Source: Sphingobacteruim zhuxiongii (lineage in GTDB: Bacteria; Bacteroidota; Bacteroidia; Sphingobacteriales; Sphingobacteriaceae). Taken from it: DNA of 64,000 nucleotides. This document shows, in pieces, positions 62,501 to 64,000 of the stretch (position 1 is the first letter of the stretch; each line of letters begins with the position of its first letter). Under the pieces are notes generated by a model. It saw only the letters and a program-made list of their open reading frames with translations, made no database searches and was not told the DNA's origin. The position numbers and the translations under genes were made by a program. Location: NCBI RefSeq assembly GCF_009557615.1, contig NZ_CP045652.1:930001-994000 (forward strand). The letters run 5' to 3'.

Positions 62501-62678
62501 GAATAGCATGTTTCTTTGCCGCCACATGTGCGCGAACAATGCCAGCAAAAGTATTCCTATCGTTAATAGCAATGGCTTTATACCCCAATTTTGCGGCCTG
62601 CTCCATCAGTTCATCCGGGTGAGAAGCACCTCGCAAAAAGCTGAAATTGCTGGTTACCTGTAATTCAATATAACTCAT
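59541..62678 (-). CDS. dnaE2: Error-prone DNA polymerase DnaE2 (ImuC)
   Basis: DnaE2 is a C-family polymerase used for damage tolerance and SOS mutagenesis. The N-terminal PHP domain (residues 1-200: Leu-Gln-Val-Thr-Ser-Asn-Phe-Ser-Phe-Leu-Arg-Gly) is followed by the polymerase core with the catalytic Pro-Asp-Ile-Asp-Val-Asp-Phe motif near residue 375, the helix-hairpin-helix region and an OB domain (about 965-1045). The length of 1,045 aa is that of DnaE2, shorter than replicative DnaE because it lacks the tau-binding tail. It starts 3 bp after the imuB stop codon, so the two are co-translated. SOS control is expected but the operator would be upstream of the window edge. Confidence 0.95.
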   Translation of the reverse strand: MSYIELQVTSNFSFLRGASHPDELMEQAAKLGYKAIAINDRNTFAGIVRAHVAAKKHAIRLIPSCRLDLIDGPSLLAYPTDRAAYGRLSSLLTVGNLRAEKGQCHLYRKDVYAYAEGLKFVMLPPEKLDSSFHIDLDYIEALRDYQAHLGEHLYLGANRLYRGDDAKILFRLNQSAKELSVKLVALGDVYYHSPERRELQDILTCIREKCTIHTAGFKLHANAERYLKPAEEMERLFRTYPEAIDHSAEIAQACQFSLDSLEYVYPAELAPDGRTPQEELIRLTWEGARSKFGDDIPEHILNTIQMELDFIARKNYASYFLTVHDYVRFARERGILCQGRGSAANSTVCFCLGITSVDPSKIKLLFARFMSDARDEPPDIDVDFEHERREEVIQYIYEKYGRHRAAIVATVTQVRSKGALRDVAKAMGLSLDAVGRLSGVISSYWDNHIDQERLIEQGFNPEDPNLQKVLELAYQYMGFPRQLGQHTGGFVITQGNLHELCPLINARMEGRTNLEWNKDDLEALGFLKVDVLALGMLTCIRKAFDLAKEHYREDFTLANIKQDDSEVYDMICKADTLGVFQIESRAQMSMLPRLRPREFYDLVIEVAIVRPGPIQGDMVHPYLRRRNNEEPEEYPQEELREILGRTKGVPLFQEQAMEIAIVAAGFTPAEADELRRSMATFKAKGKVSAFHKKMIEGMVSRDYTEEFATRVFRQLEGFGSYGFPESHAASFALLVYVSSWIKCHYPDIFAAALLNSQPMGFYQPAQIIIDAQKHGIEVLPIDINLSQWDHTLEGETGEKWHALRLGFRQVRGLQAEDIDILLRGRHKAYQSISSLIDAGLSPAVLERLADADAFGSLGLNRREALWEISALSDSPIALFEGQPSESTKEGQIELPLISKSEHVVQDYSSTALSIKAHPVSFLRSKLDLLHVLPTGKLVEAKNDTFVKVCGLITVRQRPGTAKGVLFVTIEDETGFANLVIWGTIFEKHRREVLRAKLFMVAGKVQKEGDVIHVIAQRCFDVSAMLKDLTEDQQSQGAFHKGRNFH

Positions 62679-62681
62679 CTG

Positions 62682-64000
62682 CTATGCGAAAAAACCATGT
62701 ATAAACCACTGATCCGATTCTTTATCCCCATAATGCCCTGAACGATATAGCCAGTAGCGTTGGCCTTTATCATCTTCCACTGCATAATAATCTCGGTGTT
62801 CTCCCGGATCTAACCACCATTCTCGCTCAATACGCTCGGGGCCATCTGCCTTGCGGACAAGATGACGAAGTCCCTTATATTGGAAAACCATAGGTGGATA
62901 ATCGGGGATAGGCGCCGTGACGTTAATTCGTTCCGGCTGAGCGAGCAGACGAGTTGGTCGCGGACGATCTAAAGGCCAGTCGAAACTCGATTTCTCCGCG
63001 ATGGAAGCCACTTGCCGCATGGAGCGCTCAGGCCAATAGTGTTGGGCTGGCAGGTAACGGAAAATTTCACAAGCCATATCTCTATTTTTTAAACGATCTA
63101 ACAATTCGGTTAGCCCGCTATCTTCTAAGCCTGTACGCGTATTCCATAAAATCTCTTGATTCGCTTCGGCATCTTCTACTTTGTTGGCTTCTAAGACAAA
63201 GAGTTCTATGCCTAATGCCGGTTCAATCTGTGAAATTTTGAGCGCGAATAATTTGAATAGATGCGGTATATAAGCGGTAGAGCGGCTTGTGCCAATGCTA
63301 ATTTGTTCGATTTTCCCATCAATACGATGGCAAGTCAATGAAGCCTCTCGGATACCTTTACCTTCATTCGCTAGTCGATTGCAAAGACTTTCCAGTAATT
63401 TCTCTAAGGCAATTTCAATTCCCTTATCGGTATTAATTGGTTCCAAACAGGGTAATCTATCCTCATAAGGAGCAATAGGTTTTAAAGGAAGTATAAATTC
63501 TTCCTCATAGCCTAAAGCCTGCGCTAATCTTAAGACTGAATGATCTCCAAAACGACGACGTAGAACTGAACGAGGCATGCCTACAAAACTTTTAATCTGT
63601 TTTAAGCCGAGGCGATACATGCGTTCAACAACAGGTACTTCTAGGCGTAGTGCCATGGGAGGTAGACTTAATAAGGCTTCCAATTGTTGCCCCGTGGGAA
63701 TAATGCTATTTCGTTTACCATAGCGTGTTACTGCCCAAGCGGCACCAATGCTATCGGCTATTGCTATGCGCGCTTCATAGCCATATTGAGCAAAACGGGA
63801 AACAATATGTTGCAAGTATTTCTCTTCCCCAGACCAGAGATGAGCACAGCCGCTAATATCAAGAATAAGCCCATCGGGCTCATCTAAGGCAACAATAGGG
63901 GTAAAGCGGATGCACCAAAGACCAATTGCTTTTAATAACTTTTCTTGAAGACCTATACGCTCATCCAAGACCGTTAGCGAGGGGAAAAAAGCTTTCGCAT
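62682..64000 (-). CDS. imuB: ImuB, Y-family polymerase-like accessory protein (5' end outside window)
   Basis: ImuB is an inactive Y-family polymerase relative that links DnaE2 to the sliding clamp and to ImuA. The frame stays open to the window edge (TTG at 63968 is internal), so at least 439 residues are seen and roughly the first 50-60 are missing. The second catalytic region reads Leu-Asp-Ile-Ser-Gly-Cys-Ala-His-Leu-Trp in place of the active Ser-Leu-Asp-Glu-Ala-Tyr type, consistent with a dead polymerase. A little-finger-like region follows, and a C-terminal part with many aromatic residues. imuA is expected beyond 64000. Confidence 0.88.
   Translation of the reverse strand, partial: AKAFFPSLTVLDERIGLQEKLLKAIGLWCIRFTPIVALDEPDGLILDISGCAHLWSGEEKYLQHIVSRFAQYGYEARIAIADSIGAAWAVTRYGKRNSIIPTGQQLEALLSLPPMALRLEVPVVERMYRLGLKQIKSFVGMPRSVLRRRFGDHSVLRLAQALGYEEEFILPLKPIAPYEDRLPCLEPINTDKGIEIALEKLLESLCNRLANEGKGIREASLTCHRIDGKIEQISIGTSRSTAYIPHLFKLFALKISQIEPALGIELFVLEANKVEDAEANQEILWNTRTGLEDSGLTELLDRLKNRDMACEIFRYLPAQHYWPERSMRQVASIAEKSSFDWPLDRPRPTRLLAQPERINVTAPIPDYPPMVFQYKGLRHLVRKADGPERIEREWWLDPGEHRDYYAVEDDKGQRYWLYRSGHYGDKESDQWFIHGFFA

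Noticed and set aside
1..64000. CRISPR array, restriction-modification or other known defence genes
   Set aside because: No regularly spaced repeats, Cas proteins, methylases or defence nucleases were seen in any frame.
32656..64000. A direct repeat of the tRNA-Pro 3' end as an attachment site
   Set aside because: I looked for the T-arm and acceptor sequence further along and saw none within the window; no integrase gene was found either.

Overview
The window looks like chromosome from a member of the Bacteroidota, most likely Sphingobacteriaceae (a Sphingobacterium-like genome). The basis is AT-rich DNA, several promoters of the Bacteroidota type (TTG, 19-20 bp, TAnnTTTG), two SusC/SusD pairs, an STN-type SusC with FecR and an ECF sigma factor, a Bacteroidota-type LptD, and a DUF3667 protein. 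The genus is an inference from protein character; no 16S gene is present.

Positions 1-32,730 are mostly housekeeping genes: a partial outer-membrane barrel protein, trigger factor behind tRNA-Leu(UAG), a four-gene envelope operon (membrane protein, winged-helix regulator, COQ4-like protein, CreD), an S9 peptidase, an MCE lipid-transport protein with two tandem AmiC-type amidases, LptD, CinA, a 2-oxoacid dehydrogenase E2, a MATE exporter, an N-terminally short M56 peptidase, TatA/B, Tex, Nfu, PurB, a small repeat-rich lipoprotein, an acyl-CoA dehydrogenase, YidC and PyrG in one operon, an aldo/keto reductase, RplS with a structured leader, and tRNA-Pro(UGG).

Just after tRNA-Pro the character changes. 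An IS3-family element with a doubly frameshifted transposase and a 5-bp target repeat is followed by a GC-richer IS110-family transposase. The DNA upstream of that transposase folds into several hairpins and is a candidate bridge RNA. Three small accessory genes follow: DUF3667, GNAT and a transglutaminase-like protein.

Positions 38,074-56,737 hold two polysaccharide-utilisation-type operons with four Cys-type sulfatases and no visible glycoside hydrolase or lyase. The first runs FecR, SusC (with STN domain), SusD-like_2, EEP hydrolase, sulfatase, with its ECF sigma gene divergent. The second runs SusC, SusD and three sulfatases (one with HEAT repeats), and has two perfect palindromes over its candidate promoter. 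A metallo-beta-lactamase-fold protein and an alpha/beta esterase, both exported, follow on the other strand. The system probably imports and desulfates a sulfated substrate whose identity cannot be read here.

The window ends with dnaE2 and the 3' part of imuB, the mutagenic translesion-synthesis cassette, cut by the window edge.
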